A stretch of DNA of 64,000 nucleotides, from positions 186,001 through 250,000 of the forward strand of contig JBFFMJ010000004.1 of assembly GCA_041554195.1 (NCBI GenBank), in the 5' to 3' direction. The translations under genes were made by a program, and so were the position numbers. Below are positions 1 through 7,667 of this stretch, one piece after another. Under the pieces are notes generated by a model. That model worked only from the letters and a program-made list of their open reading frames with translations, was not told the DNA's origin and ran no database searches. This DNA comes from JAPHSX01 sp041554195. GTDB taxonomy: Bacteria > Pseudomonadota > Gammaproteobacteria > Thiohalomonadales > Thiohalomonadaceae. Every line of letters begins with the position of its first letter. Positions within the stretch are counted from its first letter, which is position 1.

Positions 1-327
1 ATCAGCGCTGATCTCAGCCTGCTCCTTCAACTTGCTGACCAACCCCTTCAGTATGCCCAGCGTGGTGGGGCAGATATCGGGGCAGTGGGTGTAGCCGAAA
101 AAGACGAGGGTCCACTGGCCCTTAAGCTGCTCAAGGTCCAGCGGCTGGCCGTTGTGGTCGGTGAGGCTGAATGCCTTTAACAGGCGTGGCTCGGGTAGCA
201 GCAGGGGTTGCAGCGCCGTGGGTGGTTCCGCCACGGCCTTATCGGCCTGCGGGGCGTAAAGGGCGATACGCGACAGCAGCAGCCCGGCGGCAATGAGGAT
301 GAAGAGGGGTATTAGCTTGCGATTCAT
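1..327 (-). CDS. SCO1/SenC-family copper chaperone, partial (C-terminus outside window)
   Basis: SCO1/SenC proteins are membrane-anchored periplasmic thioredoxin-fold proteins that deliver copper to cytochrome oxidase. The first 109 residues are visible. An N-terminal hydrophobic anchor lies at about residues 5-24, followed by the Cu-binding CxxxC motif (HCPDIC, C82 and C86) in the family sequence FFGYTHCPDICPTTL. The distal His ligand lies beyond the window edge. The ATG at 325-327 sits just before the anchor. The family call is secure; the exact oxidase partner is unknown. Confidence 0.9.
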   Translation of the reverse strand, partial: MNRKLIPLFILIAAGLLLSRIALYAPQADKAVAEPPTALQPLLLPEPRLLKAFSLTDHNGQPLDLEQLKGQWTLVFFGYTHCPDICPTTLGILKGLVSKLKEQAEISAD

Positions 328-374
328 GGGCGGGATTATGGCACGCCGAACGGAGACGAAACAGGGGCGTGGCG

Positions 375-415
375 GCTAAGTTGTTGATTTTAGCTATCGC
401 ACGAAGTAACTTAGC
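375..415. promoter_or_regulatory. 8-bp inverted repeat upstream of S24 gene
   Basis: GCTAAGTT (375-382) and AACTTAGC (408-415) form a perfect 8-bp inverted repeat with a 25-nt spacer, centre to centre about three helical turns, ending 25 nt before the start codon at 441. A weak promoter-like pair (TTGATT at 384, TAACTT at 407, 17-nt spacing) lies inside it. It could be an operator for a dimeric regulator. It does not resemble a CTG-N10-CAG LexA box. Function is inferred only. Confidence 0.35.
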
Positions 416-440
416 TGAAAAACATAAATAGGAGTCTGCA

Positions 441-905
441 ATGTCCGCCGTAAGTTATATGATTCCAAAGAGAGATCGCCCCGTTCACATACCCGGTGTC
501 GAGGAGCTGGCGCTAAGCCCCGCCGCGATGACCGAGATCCCACTGCTGGGCTGGATCACCGCCGGCCAGCCGGTCGAACTCAATGAGGACAACCAGCGTG
601 TATCCGTCCCCGCCAGCATGGTGCGCCGCAACTGTTACGCGCTGAAGGTGCGCGGTCACTCGATGATCGACGACAACATTCAGGATGGTGATATCGTCAT
701 TATCGAAAAACGCGAGAGCGCCGAAAACGGCCAGTCCGTGGTCGCCATGATCAACGGCGAACAGGTCACCCTGAAAAAATTCTACGTCGAGCGTGACGGC
801 ATCCGCCTGCAACCGGCCAACCCCGAGATGGATCCGATTATCCTCAAGAATGAAGAGGTGCAGATATTGGGGATTGTTACCGGGGTGATTCGGCAGCCGG
901 AGTAG
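441..905 (+). CDS. S24-family (LexA/UmuD-like) autoprotease-type protein without HTH
   Basis: The 154-residue protein matches the C-terminal Ser-Lys protease half of LexA/UmuD. A candidate A41-G42 cleavage site (WITAGQP) is followed by the nucleophile Ser74 in GHSMIDD and the general base Lys112 in VTLKKF. The first 40 residues contain no recognisable LexA winged-helix DNA-binding domain, so it is closer to UmuD in architecture, though somewhat longer than UmuD, and no umuC follows. A good Shine-Dalgarno (AGGAG) precedes the ATG. It may take part in a damage response or regulate by protein contact; its role is not determined. Confidence 0.8.
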   Translation: MSAVSYMIPKRDRPVHIPGVEELALSPAAMTEIPLLGWITAGQPVELNEDNQRVSVPASMVRRNCYALKVRGHSMIDDNIQDGDIVIIEKRESAENGQSVVAMINGEQVTLKKFYVERDGIRLQPANPEMDPIILKNEEVQILGIVTGVIRQPE

Positions 906-950
906 GCAAGAACTTCAATGCAAGGATGCATGAAATGGGAAGGATAAATT

Positions 951-988
951 AAACCGGGCTTCATGTAATGTGGGGGCCGGTTTTTTTT
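951..988 (+). terminator. Rho-independent terminator after S24 gene
   Basis: AAACCGG (951-957) pairs with CCGGTTT (977-983) across a 19-nt loop, and the stem runs into eight T residues (981-988). The long loop makes it a moderate candidate. Confidence 0.55.
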
Positions 989-1041
989 CGCGAAGCTCTT
1001 TTAAATAAATAGTATAAGCAGAAGCTCTGGGAGTCGATAGG

Positions 1042-1788
1042 ATGGCGATGAGTGAATTTGATGCAAAACGGATCTCACCTTTTAAGCATCTATGGAAGGT
1101 TGATGATAAGGCTTGGGTGAAACAGAGGCGATCCGAGGCTAAGTATATTGAAGAACACGGTTTTCCAGATGGCACCTCAAAAAAAGATAAAAAAGATTTC
1201 ACAAAATTCTATGTGAAAGGGGAAAAAGAGGCATATATTTCATCCTGCGAACTCTACTTTTGTGTACCGGTAACTTCGCCCGAGGAGTCATTGCAGCTAT
1301 TTAATTCAGACTTGTTTGGCCCTAGTGAACGTGGAGATATTTTAACCAGTTATCTTCGGGAAGCTACAGACTTAGGTAACGGATTTACATGGTTACGTCA
1401 GCACGTTGTTTATTTTGTTGATGGTGTACTTGGGCATGAATACCGCTATATTGAGGAGTCAGGTGGGCGGGTTTTACATGTTATATCCCCGACCCCTGGG
1501 TTTTGGTGTGATACCTATATGTTAGGCGCTATATGGGTGTTATCTGGTGAGCGGGAGTATCATGCCTGTGTTGATGCGGTAGATTACTTCGTCTCTGCAC
1601 TGGCGTACTCAGATGATGTGAGTTATCGGCATCCAAAAAAGTTTAATAAAATGATGGCGCTGGTTGACAAGGTTCTCGCCAATGAGAACGCTTCAGAGAT
1701 TGCGCGTGAGTTTGCGGAAACTCTCAAATTAAGGGAAAAAGAGATTCTGACTAATTGGGCTTTACACGCAGATATTGACGACACTTAA
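1042..1788 (+). CDS. Uncharacterised protein, AT-rich orphan
   Basis: This 248-residue cytoplasmic-looking protein has no signal peptide, no membrane segment and no family I recognise. It is rich in aromatic and charged residues, with a Lys-rich patch near residues 46-55 and a probable helical C-terminus (FAETLKLREKEIL). Its codon use and base composition are visibly more AT-rich than its neighbours (many ATT, TTT, AAA and TTA codons), which suggests horizontal acquisition. It stands alone between a terminator and a convergent gene. Size and isolation would fit an immunity-like or accessory protein, but nothing in the sequence demonstrates that. Confidence 0.7.
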   Translation: MAMSEFDAKRISPFKHLWKVDDKAWVKQRRSEAKYIEEHGFPDGTSKKDKKDFTKFYVKGEKEAYISSCELYFCVPVTSPEESLQLFNSDLFGPSERGDILTSYLREATDLGNGFTWLRQHVVYFVDGVLGHEYRYIEESGGRVLHVISPTPGFWCDTYMLGAIWVLSGEREYHACVDAVDYFVSALAYSDDVSYRHPKKFNKMMALVDKVLANENASEIAREFAETLKLREKEILTNWALHADIDDT

Positions 1789-1832
1789 GATCCCATACCC
1801 CCGATCAGTAAAGTGTAATCGGAGGCTCCCCC

Positions 1833-2321
1833 CTACCTCCCAAACATCACCCCAATCCCAAAATGCAGCCTTGTATCGCTCTCCTGTGACTTCACCGGCC
1901 ACAGGTGAAGCTGTTCGACCTCTATGGTCGGGTAGGCGTAGCTGTGTTCGCCGAGTCGGGCCTCTTCGATGTTGCTGATGATGCCGACCATGCTTACCTG
2001 CCGTCCAGCGGCGTAGTCGGCGGTCTCCAGGTAGCCAGGTTGGTAGGCAAGAAAGCGGCTGCTGGCCGGTTGGTCGGTCTGTGGGCGTTGTTTGCTGTCG
2101 AGGGGGTAGGCGAGTACCTCCAGACGGGTCTTATCGGTGAGGTTGGTGGTGTTGATAATGACCCCGCCCCATAACACGCGGGTGCCGTTAAGCGGTTTGG
2201 CTGAAACGGTGACCTGGCTGGCCTTGATGGCAAGGTCGACCCCCGCGGTGGGCAGTGCGGGTTTGCTACTGCAACCTGCGAGGAGTAGCAGTGCGAATAA
2301 TATGGTGAGCAGTTTTGTCAT
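1833..2321 (-). CDS. Slp-family outer-membrane lipoprotein
   Basis: This 162-residue protein begins with a lipoprotein signal ending in LLLAGC (lipid-modified Cys17). The mature part contains the Slp-family core: VLWGGVIINTTNLTDKTRLEVLAYPLD, here noted by its WGG and TRLEVLAYPL elements, followed by the FLAYQPGYLE and VSMVGII elements. Slp proteins are outer-membrane lipoproteins induced by starvation or acid in enterics, with unknown biochemical function. It lies just downstream of a second Slp gene in the same direction, so the pair is probably a tandem duplication. Confidence 0.9.
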   Translation of the reverse strand: MTKLLTILFALLLLAGCSSKPALPTAGVDLAIKASQVTVSAKPLNGTRVLWGGVIINTTNLTDKTRLEVLAYPLDSKQRPQTDQPASSRFLAYQPGYLETADYAAGRQVSMVGIISNIEEARLGEHSYAYPTIEVEQLHLWPVKSQESDTRLHFGIGVMFGR

Positions 2322-2335
2322 ACGGGTCTCCTGAA

Positions 2336-2938
2336 TCAGTGAGCGCGTTGCCAGTGGCGACTAGGGTAGCTGGGGTAGCTGGGGTAGCTGGGGTAGCTGG
2401 GGTAGTAGGGGTAATAGGGATAAGGATAGAGGTAGGGGTACCAGTGATCATAGAAGAATGGGTCGTAGAGAAAGGGGTCGTAGTGCGGCTCCTCATAGGG
2501 TACGGGTAGCGGCCAGAGGTGGTGCGATTCGACACGCAGCAGTGGGTAGTTGTAACGCATCTTGTCCAGCTCACGTTGCTCCATTCGACTAAACCGCCCG
2601 ACGACAGTGATCTCGCGACCGATGGTGTAGATGCTGGGGTCGAGGAACTGATCGAACTGGGCAATAAAGCGCCCCTCGCTGCTGTCCTTGTCCATCGGTT
2701 TACCATGCTTGTACAGGGGGCGGGCGACGATCTCCAGGCGGGTGGTTTTGGGCAGGTTCTCGATGCGCACGATGGTGCCGCCCCAGCGCAGGCGCACGTC
2801 TGTAAAGGTATCGGGCTGCGCACTCACCTGGCCGAGGCTGGGGCTGTGCTCGGGGGCGTCGCGCAGGGCGACGGGGACGCTGCTGGCGCAGCCGCCGCAC
2901 AGTAGGGTGAATAGCAGTAGCAGGGTGCTTTGTTTCAT
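2336..2938 (-). CDS. Slp-family lipoprotein with Tyr/Pro-rich repeat tail
   Basis: This is a second Slp paralogue (200 residues). The chosen ATG at 2938 has GGGGA eight bases upstream and opens directly into a lipoprotein signal (MKQSTLLLL ... LCGGC); in-frame ATGs further upstream are worse placed. The Slp core (LRWGGTIVRIENLPKTTRLE, ITVVGRF) is intact. The C-terminus carries a long Tyr/Pro-rich tail with YPY units followed by tandem YPS units, encoded by a 9-bp DNA repeat. Such tails are seen in some Slp homologues and may contact peptidoglycan or other envelope proteins. Functions of tail and protein are unknown. Confidence 0.88.
   Translation of the reverse strand: MKQSTLLLLFTLLCGGCASSVPVALRDAPEHSPSLGQVSAQPDTFTDVRLRWGGTIVRIENLPKTTRLEIVARPLYKHGKPMDKDSSEGRFIAQFDQFLDPSIYTIGREITVVGRFSRMEQRELDKMRYNYPLLRVESHHLWPLPVPYEEPHYDPFLYDPFFYDHWYPYLYPYPYYPYYPSYPSYPSYPSYPSRHWQRAH
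2363..2406. repeat. 9-bp tandem repeat (GGGGTAGCT)n, about five copies
   Basis: The plus strand reads GGGTAGCT then repeated GGGGTAGCT units. On the coding minus strand each unit encodes Tyr-Pro-Ser, so copy-number change would preserve the frame. Regularly spaced runs of 3-4 G separated by TAGCT also satisfy the G-quadruplex pattern. Confidence 0.9.
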
Positions 2939-3110
2939 GATTCTCATCCCCATATAATTCATTAGCCATGTTACGCGTTCCGCTTGTTAAGCTTAGCCCA
3001 TTTGTCTTGCTGTGATGGTGCCTCGCTCTCACATCGTGGCACTGACCGTGGGGTGATAATGTGCTATTTTGCATCGACCCGGCCTGTTGTCGGGGACAGA
3101 GAGTTAATTC

Positions 3111-3317
3111 ATGGATAACGTAGAACTAATAGAACTGGCTCAACGCCTCGACATCCTGCGTCTGGAGCACCGCGACCTGGACGATGCGATTCATGCTCTG
3201 CAGGCCAATCCCTATGTGGATCAGCTGCAGATGAAGCGGCTGAAACGGCGCAAGTTGCAGCTGAAGGATGCCATCTCCCGCGTCGAGAGCCAGCTGATCC
3301 CCGACCTCAACGCCTGA
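3111..3317 (+). CDS. YdcH-family (DUF465) small protein
   Basis: A 68-residue, highly charged helical protein of the DUF465/YdcH type. It has a heptad-like pattern through ELAQRLDILRLEHRDLDDAI and the family element MKRLKRRKLQLKD, followed by a short C-terminal helix. Length is normal for the family, whose molecular role is not established. It is divergent from the Slp pair and lies 58 nt upstream of rlmI, possibly sharing its transcript. Confidence 0.85.
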   Translation: MDNVELIELAQRLDILRLEHRDLDDAIHALQANPYVDQLQMKRLKRRKLQLKDAISRVESQLIPDLNA

Positions 3318-3375
3318 TCGTCAGCACCGCCCCTTTCTGCCATAATCGCCGCTTTCGCCTCACCGGAATGCCGTT

Positions 3376-4569
3376 ATGGAACTTGCCCCTCTACATCTGA
3401 AGAAGAACGAAGAGCGCCGCCTGCGCAATGGTCACCTCTGGGTTTACAGTAATGAGGTTGATATCAAGCGCTCGCCGCTGAACGGCTTTACCCCCGGTCA
3501 GCAGGTGGTGGTGATCGCCAATGATGGCAAGCCGCTCGGCACCGCTTATGTGAATCCCCACTCGCTGATCCTCGCCCGTATGGTGAGTCGCACGGCAACC
3601 CAGCTGCTGGATCAGTCGCTGCTGGTACACCGTATCAAGGTGGCCCTGTCACTGCGTGAGCGTTTCTTTGATAAACCCTTCTACCGCCTGGTCTATGGCG
3701 ATAGCGACTTTCTCCCCGGTCTGGTGGTGGATCGCTTTGGCGATGTGCTGGTGGCCCAGCTCAATACCGCCGGCATGGAGGCTATGCGCGACGAGGTGGT
3801 CGCTGCGCTGGATAAGGTGCTCAAGCCGCGGGCCATCCTGTTGCGTAACGACAGCAGCGCCCGTCTTCAGGAGGGACTGGAGCAGGTCGTTGAGACGGCG
3901 CTGGGCGAGGTGCCCGAGGTGGTGGAGATCGAGGAGAACAACACCCGTTTCGAGGTACCGCTGCTTACCGGACAGAAGACCGGCTGGTTCTACGACCACC
4001 GCCTGAACCGGGCGCGGGTGCAGAATCTGGCCGGCGGCATGCGGGTACTGGATGTCTTTAGCTACATCGGCGGCTGGGGGCTGGCGGCGGCCACCGCTGG
4101 GGCCAGTGAGGTGGTCTGTGTCGATAGCTCGGCCAGGGCGCTCGATATGGTGGAGCGCAATGCCGATCTGAACGGCGTGCGCGACAGGGTGCAGGGGATC
4201 GAGGGCGATGCCTTTGATGTGCTCAAGGCGCTGCGTGCCGAGCGTGAACGTTTTGATCTGGTGATCGTCGACCCGCCCGCCTTCATCAAGCGCCGTAAGG
4301 ACGCAAAGAAGGGGATCGAGGCCTACCGTCGTCTCAACCAGGCGGCGATGCAGCTGCTGGGCAAGGACGGCATCCTGGTCTCCGCCTCCTGCTCCTACCA
4401 CCTGCAGCGCGATAGCCTGCGCGACCTGCTACAGCAGAGTTCGCGCCATCTGGACCGTAACCTGCAGATCATCGAGCAGGGCCATCAGGGGCCGGACCAT
4501 CCGGTCCACCCGGCAATTATTGAAACCGACTACATCAAGTGCCTGATCAGTCGTGTCGTCTCACTGTAA
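3376..4569 (+). CDS. rlmI: 23S rRNA (cytosine-C5) methyltransferase RlmI-like
   Basis: The 397-residue protein has an N-terminal PUA domain (about 1-75), a linker domain and a C-terminal Rossmann methyltransferase. SAM motif I is at 224-234 (VLDVFSYIGGW), motif IV is DPPAF at 299-303, and the catalytic Cys motif SCSYH is at 338-342. RlmI methylates C1962 of 23S rRNA. Length and domain order match the E. coli enzyme. The exact target base is inferred from family membership, and related RlmI/RlmK-type enzymes are the alternative. Confidence 0.9.
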   Translation: MELAPLHLKKNEERRLRNGHLWVYSNEVDIKRSPLNGFTPGQQVVVIANDGKPLGTAYVNPHSLILARMVSRTATQLLDQSLLVHRIKVALSLRERFFDKPFYRLVYGDSDFLPGLVVDRFGDVLVAQLNTAGMEAMRDEVVAALDKVLKPRAILLRNDSSARLQEGLEQVVETALGEVPEVVEIEENNTRFEVPLLTGQKTGWFYDHRLNRARVQNLAGGMRVLDVFSYIGGWGLAAATAGASEVVCVDSSARALDMVERNADLNGVRDRVQGIEGDAFDVLKALRAERERFDLVIVDPPAFIKRRKDAKKGIEAYRRLNQAAMQLLGKDGILVSASCSYHLQRDSLRDLLQQSSRHLDRNLQIIEQGHQGPDHPVHPAIIETDYIKCLISRVVSL

Positions 4570-4591
4570 ATAAAATAGAAACGGAATAGTT

Positions 4592-5374
4592 ATGCTGACT
4601 TACCCCAATATCGACCCGGTTGCCCTCTCGCTGGGACCTGTCAAGATCCACTGGTACGGCATTATGTACCTCATCGCCTTTACCCTGGCCTGGTGGCTGG
4701 GGCGGCGTCGTGCGCAACAGCCCAATAGCGGCTGGAAGGCGGAGCAGATCGAAGACCTGATCTTCTATGGCGCACTGGGTGTGGTGCTGGGGGCGCGTAT
4801 CGGCTACGTGCTGTTCTATAACTTCAGTGCCTTTCTCGACAACCCGCTAATGCTCTTCACCGTGTGGCAGGGGGGGATGTCGTTTCACGGTGGTGCCCTT
4901 GGTGTGCTGACGGCACTCTGGTTCTATGCGCGCAAACAGCAACGCGGCTACTTTGAGGTGGTCGATTTTGTGGTGCCGCTGGTGCCGCTGGGGCTGGCGG
5001 CCGGGCGCTTCGGTAACTTCATCAACGGTGAGCTGTGGGGCAAGGTGAGCGATGTGCCGTGGGCCATGGTCTTTCCCACCGGGGGACCCTTACCGCGCCA
5101 CCCCTCAATGCTCTATGAGTTCTTCCTGGAGGGGATCGTGCTGTTTCTTATCATCTGGTTCTATTCGGCCAAACCGCGCCCGGTGATGGCGGTAACCGGC
5201 CTCTTTGGCCTCGGCTATGGTCTGTTCAGAACGCTGGTGGAGTTTGTACGCATGCCCGATGCCCACATCGGCTACCTGGCAGGTGGCTGGTTGACCAAGG
5301 GGATGGTGCTATCGATACCGATGGTTCTGCTCGGCGCGGGGATGATGATTTACGCCTATAAAAGGGGGAAATAA
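4592..5374 (+). CDS. lgt: Phosphatidylglycerol--prolipoprotein diacylglyceryl transferase
   Basis: Lgt transfers diacylglycerol from phosphatidylglycerol to the lipobox Cys of prolipoproteins in the inner membrane. The 260-residue protein has about seven hydrophobic segments, the HGG element at 99-101 and the Lgt signature GRFGNFINGE at 138-147. It follows rlmI by 22 nt, so the two are probably cotranscribed. Likely substrates in this window include the Slp pair and the DUF4266 protein. Confidence 0.97.
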   Translation: MLTYPNIDPVALSLGPVKIHWYGIMYLIAFTLAWWLGRRRAQQPNSGWKAEQIEDLIFYGALGVVLGARIGYVLFYNFSAFLDNPLMLFTVWQGGMSFHGGALGVLTALWFYARKQQRGYFEVVDFVVPLVPLGLAAGRFGNFINGELWGKVSDVPWAMVFPTGGPLPRHPSMLYEFFLEGIVLFLIIWFYSAKPRPVMAVTGLFGLGYGLFRTLVEFVRMPDAHIGYLAGGWLTKGMVLSIPMVLLGAGMMIYAYKRGK

Positions 5375-5380
5375 CCGGGC

Positions 5381-6514
5381 CTATTTCAGGCTTTTATGCA
5401 GGTGAAGCACCACCTTTCCCAGCCCCAGTTTGAGCTTCTGGTCGGCCCTGGCCAGTAGCGGCAGGAATTTCTTCACGGCCAGACCCAGCTGCTCATCACT
5501 GGTTTCTGAACCGGCGGCGAGCTGTTCCAGCAGCTGGTCGAGGCTGACATCAATGGGGGCGGCCTGCGGCTCGGGCAGTGGCTCTGCCTTGGGCTGGATG
5601 ATGAGGGTCTGCTCCTTACCCTTGGCCTGCGCCTGTTTCAGCGCCGCTTCGGCCTGTGCCATCAGCTGGGAGAAGTCGTCCAGCTCTTCGCTGGCGGCCT
5701 GCGAGATGATACCGGCGCTAAAGGCGATGTGAACCACCTTGTCGCCGATCTTTAGGTCCATCTTCGCCAGGTGCTGGCGAATGCGTGCCATCACCTCGTT
5801 GGCACCCTCCAGGTCGGCGCAGGGGAGCATCAGGGCAAACCGCTCACCGCCCAGGTGTACCGCCAGATCCTCCTTGCGCATGTCCTTGCTCAGTAGCTTG
5901 CCGACGGTGGCGATGATCTTGCTCATCACCGCCTTGCCGAACTCCTTGGTCAGGGGGGCAAAATTCTCGATATTAATACGTGCCAGGGTGATGTCGTGAC
6001 CATGGCGTTGGGAGAGTGAGAAGGTGATCTCGGTCTGCTTTTTGAAGTAGTCGGGGGTGGCCAGTCCGGTCGCCTTGTCGATGGGCGAGGCCTCTTCCAG
6101 CTTTCTCACCTTGCGTACCAGGCTGATGTAGCTGCGGGTACGCGACTTGAGCTCGGCGGAGTGGAAGGGCTTGCCGATAAGGTCGGTGGCCCCCAAATCG
6201 AGCAGCTTCTCCTTGGCCTCTTCGGTGTCCTCCTGGCCGGTGACGATGATCACCGGGATCTCGGCCAGACCCTCATCTTCGGAGCCGCGAACCGCTGCCA
6301 GCAGCTCGTAGCCGTCCATGCGTGGCATGCCCAGATCGGAGAAGAGCAGGCGGATCTGGTCGTTCTCCTCAAGGATCTCCAGCGCCTCCTGGCCATCGGC
6401 GGCCTCAAGGACGTTGTACTCCTCTCCCAGCATTTTGATGATCGATTTGCGGATGACCTTAGAGTCGTCGGCGATGAGAACTGTTGGTTTTTCTTTTTCG
6501 TTATTATCGGACAT
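5381..6514 (-). CDS. Response regulator with receiver and degenerate GGDEF domain
   Basis: The 377-residue protein has an N-terminal receiver domain (1-130) with acidic pocket D16/D17, phospho-acceptor D60 (FSDLGMPRMDG) and K115. A GGDEF-like domain follows (about 145-300). The signature loop reads GGERF (222-226), so the metal/catalytic Glu of GG(D/E)EF is replaced by Arg, which should abolish diguanylate cyclase activity. A Pro/Ala-rich linker (about 305-325) leads to a short helical tail. It probably acts as a phospho-dependent adaptor or GTP sensor. No cognate kinase is adjacent, and it converges on lgt with a 6-nt gap. Confidence 0.88.
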   Translation of the reverse strand: MSDNNEKEKPTVLIADDSKVIRKSIIKMLGEEYNVLEAADGQEALEILEENDQIRLLFSDLGMPRMDGYELLAAVRGSEDEGLAEIPVIIVTGQEDTEEAKEKLLDLGATDLIGKPFHSAELKSRTRSYISLVRKVRKLEEASPIDKATGLATPDYFKKQTEITFSLSQRHGHDITLARINIENFAPLTKEFGKAVMSKIIATVGKLLSKDMRKEDLAVHLGGERFALMLPCADLEGANEVMARIRQHLAKMDLKIGDKVVHIAFSAGIISQAASEELDDFSQLMAQAEAALKQAQAKGKEQTLIIQPKAEPLPEPQAAPIDVSLDQLLEQLAAGSETSDEQLGLAVKKFLPLLARADQKLKLGLGKVVLHLHKSLK

Positions 6515-6735
6515 ACCAGTGCCATTAGTGGGTGTGGTGCTAATGTTTTTGGCAGTATAGAGAATTTTAGGCGGCGGGGGAAACCTGCGCCGGGCGCTGT
6601 GGAATTAGTCGCGTCCTCAGGTACGCAGGGGACGGTGACGGGGCTCCCTCGCCAGGGATGCACATCTTAGCCGCGGGGGAAGGGGAGATGAGTCATGCGA
6701 CCCCGGTGGCGGCAGGCGGTGTGTCGGTTCTGAGG

Positions 6736-7326
6736 TTAATCGCCAGACATCGGCTGGTAGCCCGGCAGCTGTTCAATCGCCGTTATCCACTGACGGATGG
6801 CGGGGTAGGGGGTGAGTGCAATGCCGCCCTCGGGGCAGAGCGCGACATAGGGGTAACAGGCGATATCGGCGACGGTGGGCTGTGCCCCGACCAGCCACGG
6901 GTGGTCGTTAAGGTGCCCCTCCAGCAGGGCCAGCCCTGTAAGAGCTAAATTTTGAGCGGCCTCTAAATCTCCCTCAACCCCCAGCTTGTATATGCGCCGA
7001 GCCGTTGCCGCTCCGTATTGCAGTTCGTCGGCGGCGATCGCCAGCCACTCCATCATGCGCGCCTCATCCTGTGGCGAGGTGGCGAGCCACTGCGGGGCGT
7101 AGCAGCGTGCAAGATAGATAAGAATGGCCATCGAATCGGCGATGACGGCCCCCTCATCCTCCAGCACAGGTATCAGTCCCCGTGGTGAGATGGCGAGAAA
7201 CGGGGGCTGCTGGGTCTCCCCATGCAGTGAATCGACCGGGACGCGTTCGGCCTGCTGACCGATGAGTGATAGCAGCAGGCGTACCTTGTAGCAGTTGCCA
7301 GAGATGGTGTTGTCATAGAGGCGCAT
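6736..7326 (-). CDS. Glutathione S-transferase family protein
   Basis: The 196-residue protein has an N-terminal thioredoxin-fold GST domain with MRLYDNTISGNCYKVRLLL and the GSH-binding cis-Pro loop (RGLIPVLED, then ADSMAILIYLA), and a C-terminal all-helical domain containing the N-capping-box-like PTVADIACYPY. A Ser/Asn-Cys near residues 9-12 is the probable activating residue. The substrate is unknown. It is monocistronic, and downstream sequence up to 6515 contains no gene. Confidence 0.9.
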   Translation of the reverse strand: MRLYDNTISGNCYKVRLLLSLIGQQAERVPVDSLHGETQQPPFLAISPRGLIPVLEDEGAVIADSMAILIYLARCYAPQWLATSPQDEARMMEWLAIAADELQYGAATARRIYKLGVEGDLEAAQNLALTGLALLEGHLNDHPWLVGAQPTVADIACYPYVALCPEGGIALTPYPAIRQWITAIEQLPGYQPMSGD

Positions 7327-7667
7327 CTTCTCTCCTTGGTCGTTGGCTCTTTAATGGCGGAATGGGCTTGGCGTTAAAGCAGAGGCCGTATTCGTACATC
7401 GATAAGCCTAATAATAGAGCGTTGCAGATGCAACGATATGCGTGGGGTGGGCGGATAGAATATTTTTTACAAAAGTTAAATCCCATGGTGTGAACGGCAG
7501 CGTTATACATATCAGCACCATGCAAATCGAACAAGGGAGAAGATATCCGGCCTCCGCTCCTGCTCACCAAGTTGGTTTCCCCATCCCCTCGTGTATACCG
7601 ATCCCCCGATAGCTCGGTTACACTATGCTGATAATTGATTCAGCATTGTGAGTAATGGGGGAATGAG
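7327..7667. other. Intergenic region between divergent GST gene and thyA
   Basis: This 341-base gap contains no supported gene, tRNA or repeat. Short open frames occur on both strands but lack ribosome sites and family resemblance. It should hold the divergent promoters for the GST gene and thyA. The thyA ribosome site (GGGGGAATGAG) ends just before 7668. Confidence 0.6.

Noticed and set aside
360..440. LexA box upstream of the S24 gene
   Set aside because: No CTG-N10-CAG pattern is present; only the GCTAAGTT inverted repeat.
2363..2406. CRISPR-like array
   Set aside because: The 9-bp units are directly adjacent with no spacers and lie inside a gene, so this is a coding microsatellite.
2266..2823. 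Second-frame protein with Thr-Pro-Ala repeats on the minus strand
   Set aside because: It is the alternative reading of the 9-bp repeat inside the Slp gene and has no ribosome site or conserved domain.
3649..4401. Long antisense frame over rlmI (250 codons)
   Set aside because: Same explanation: antisense shadow of the well-conserved methyltransferase.
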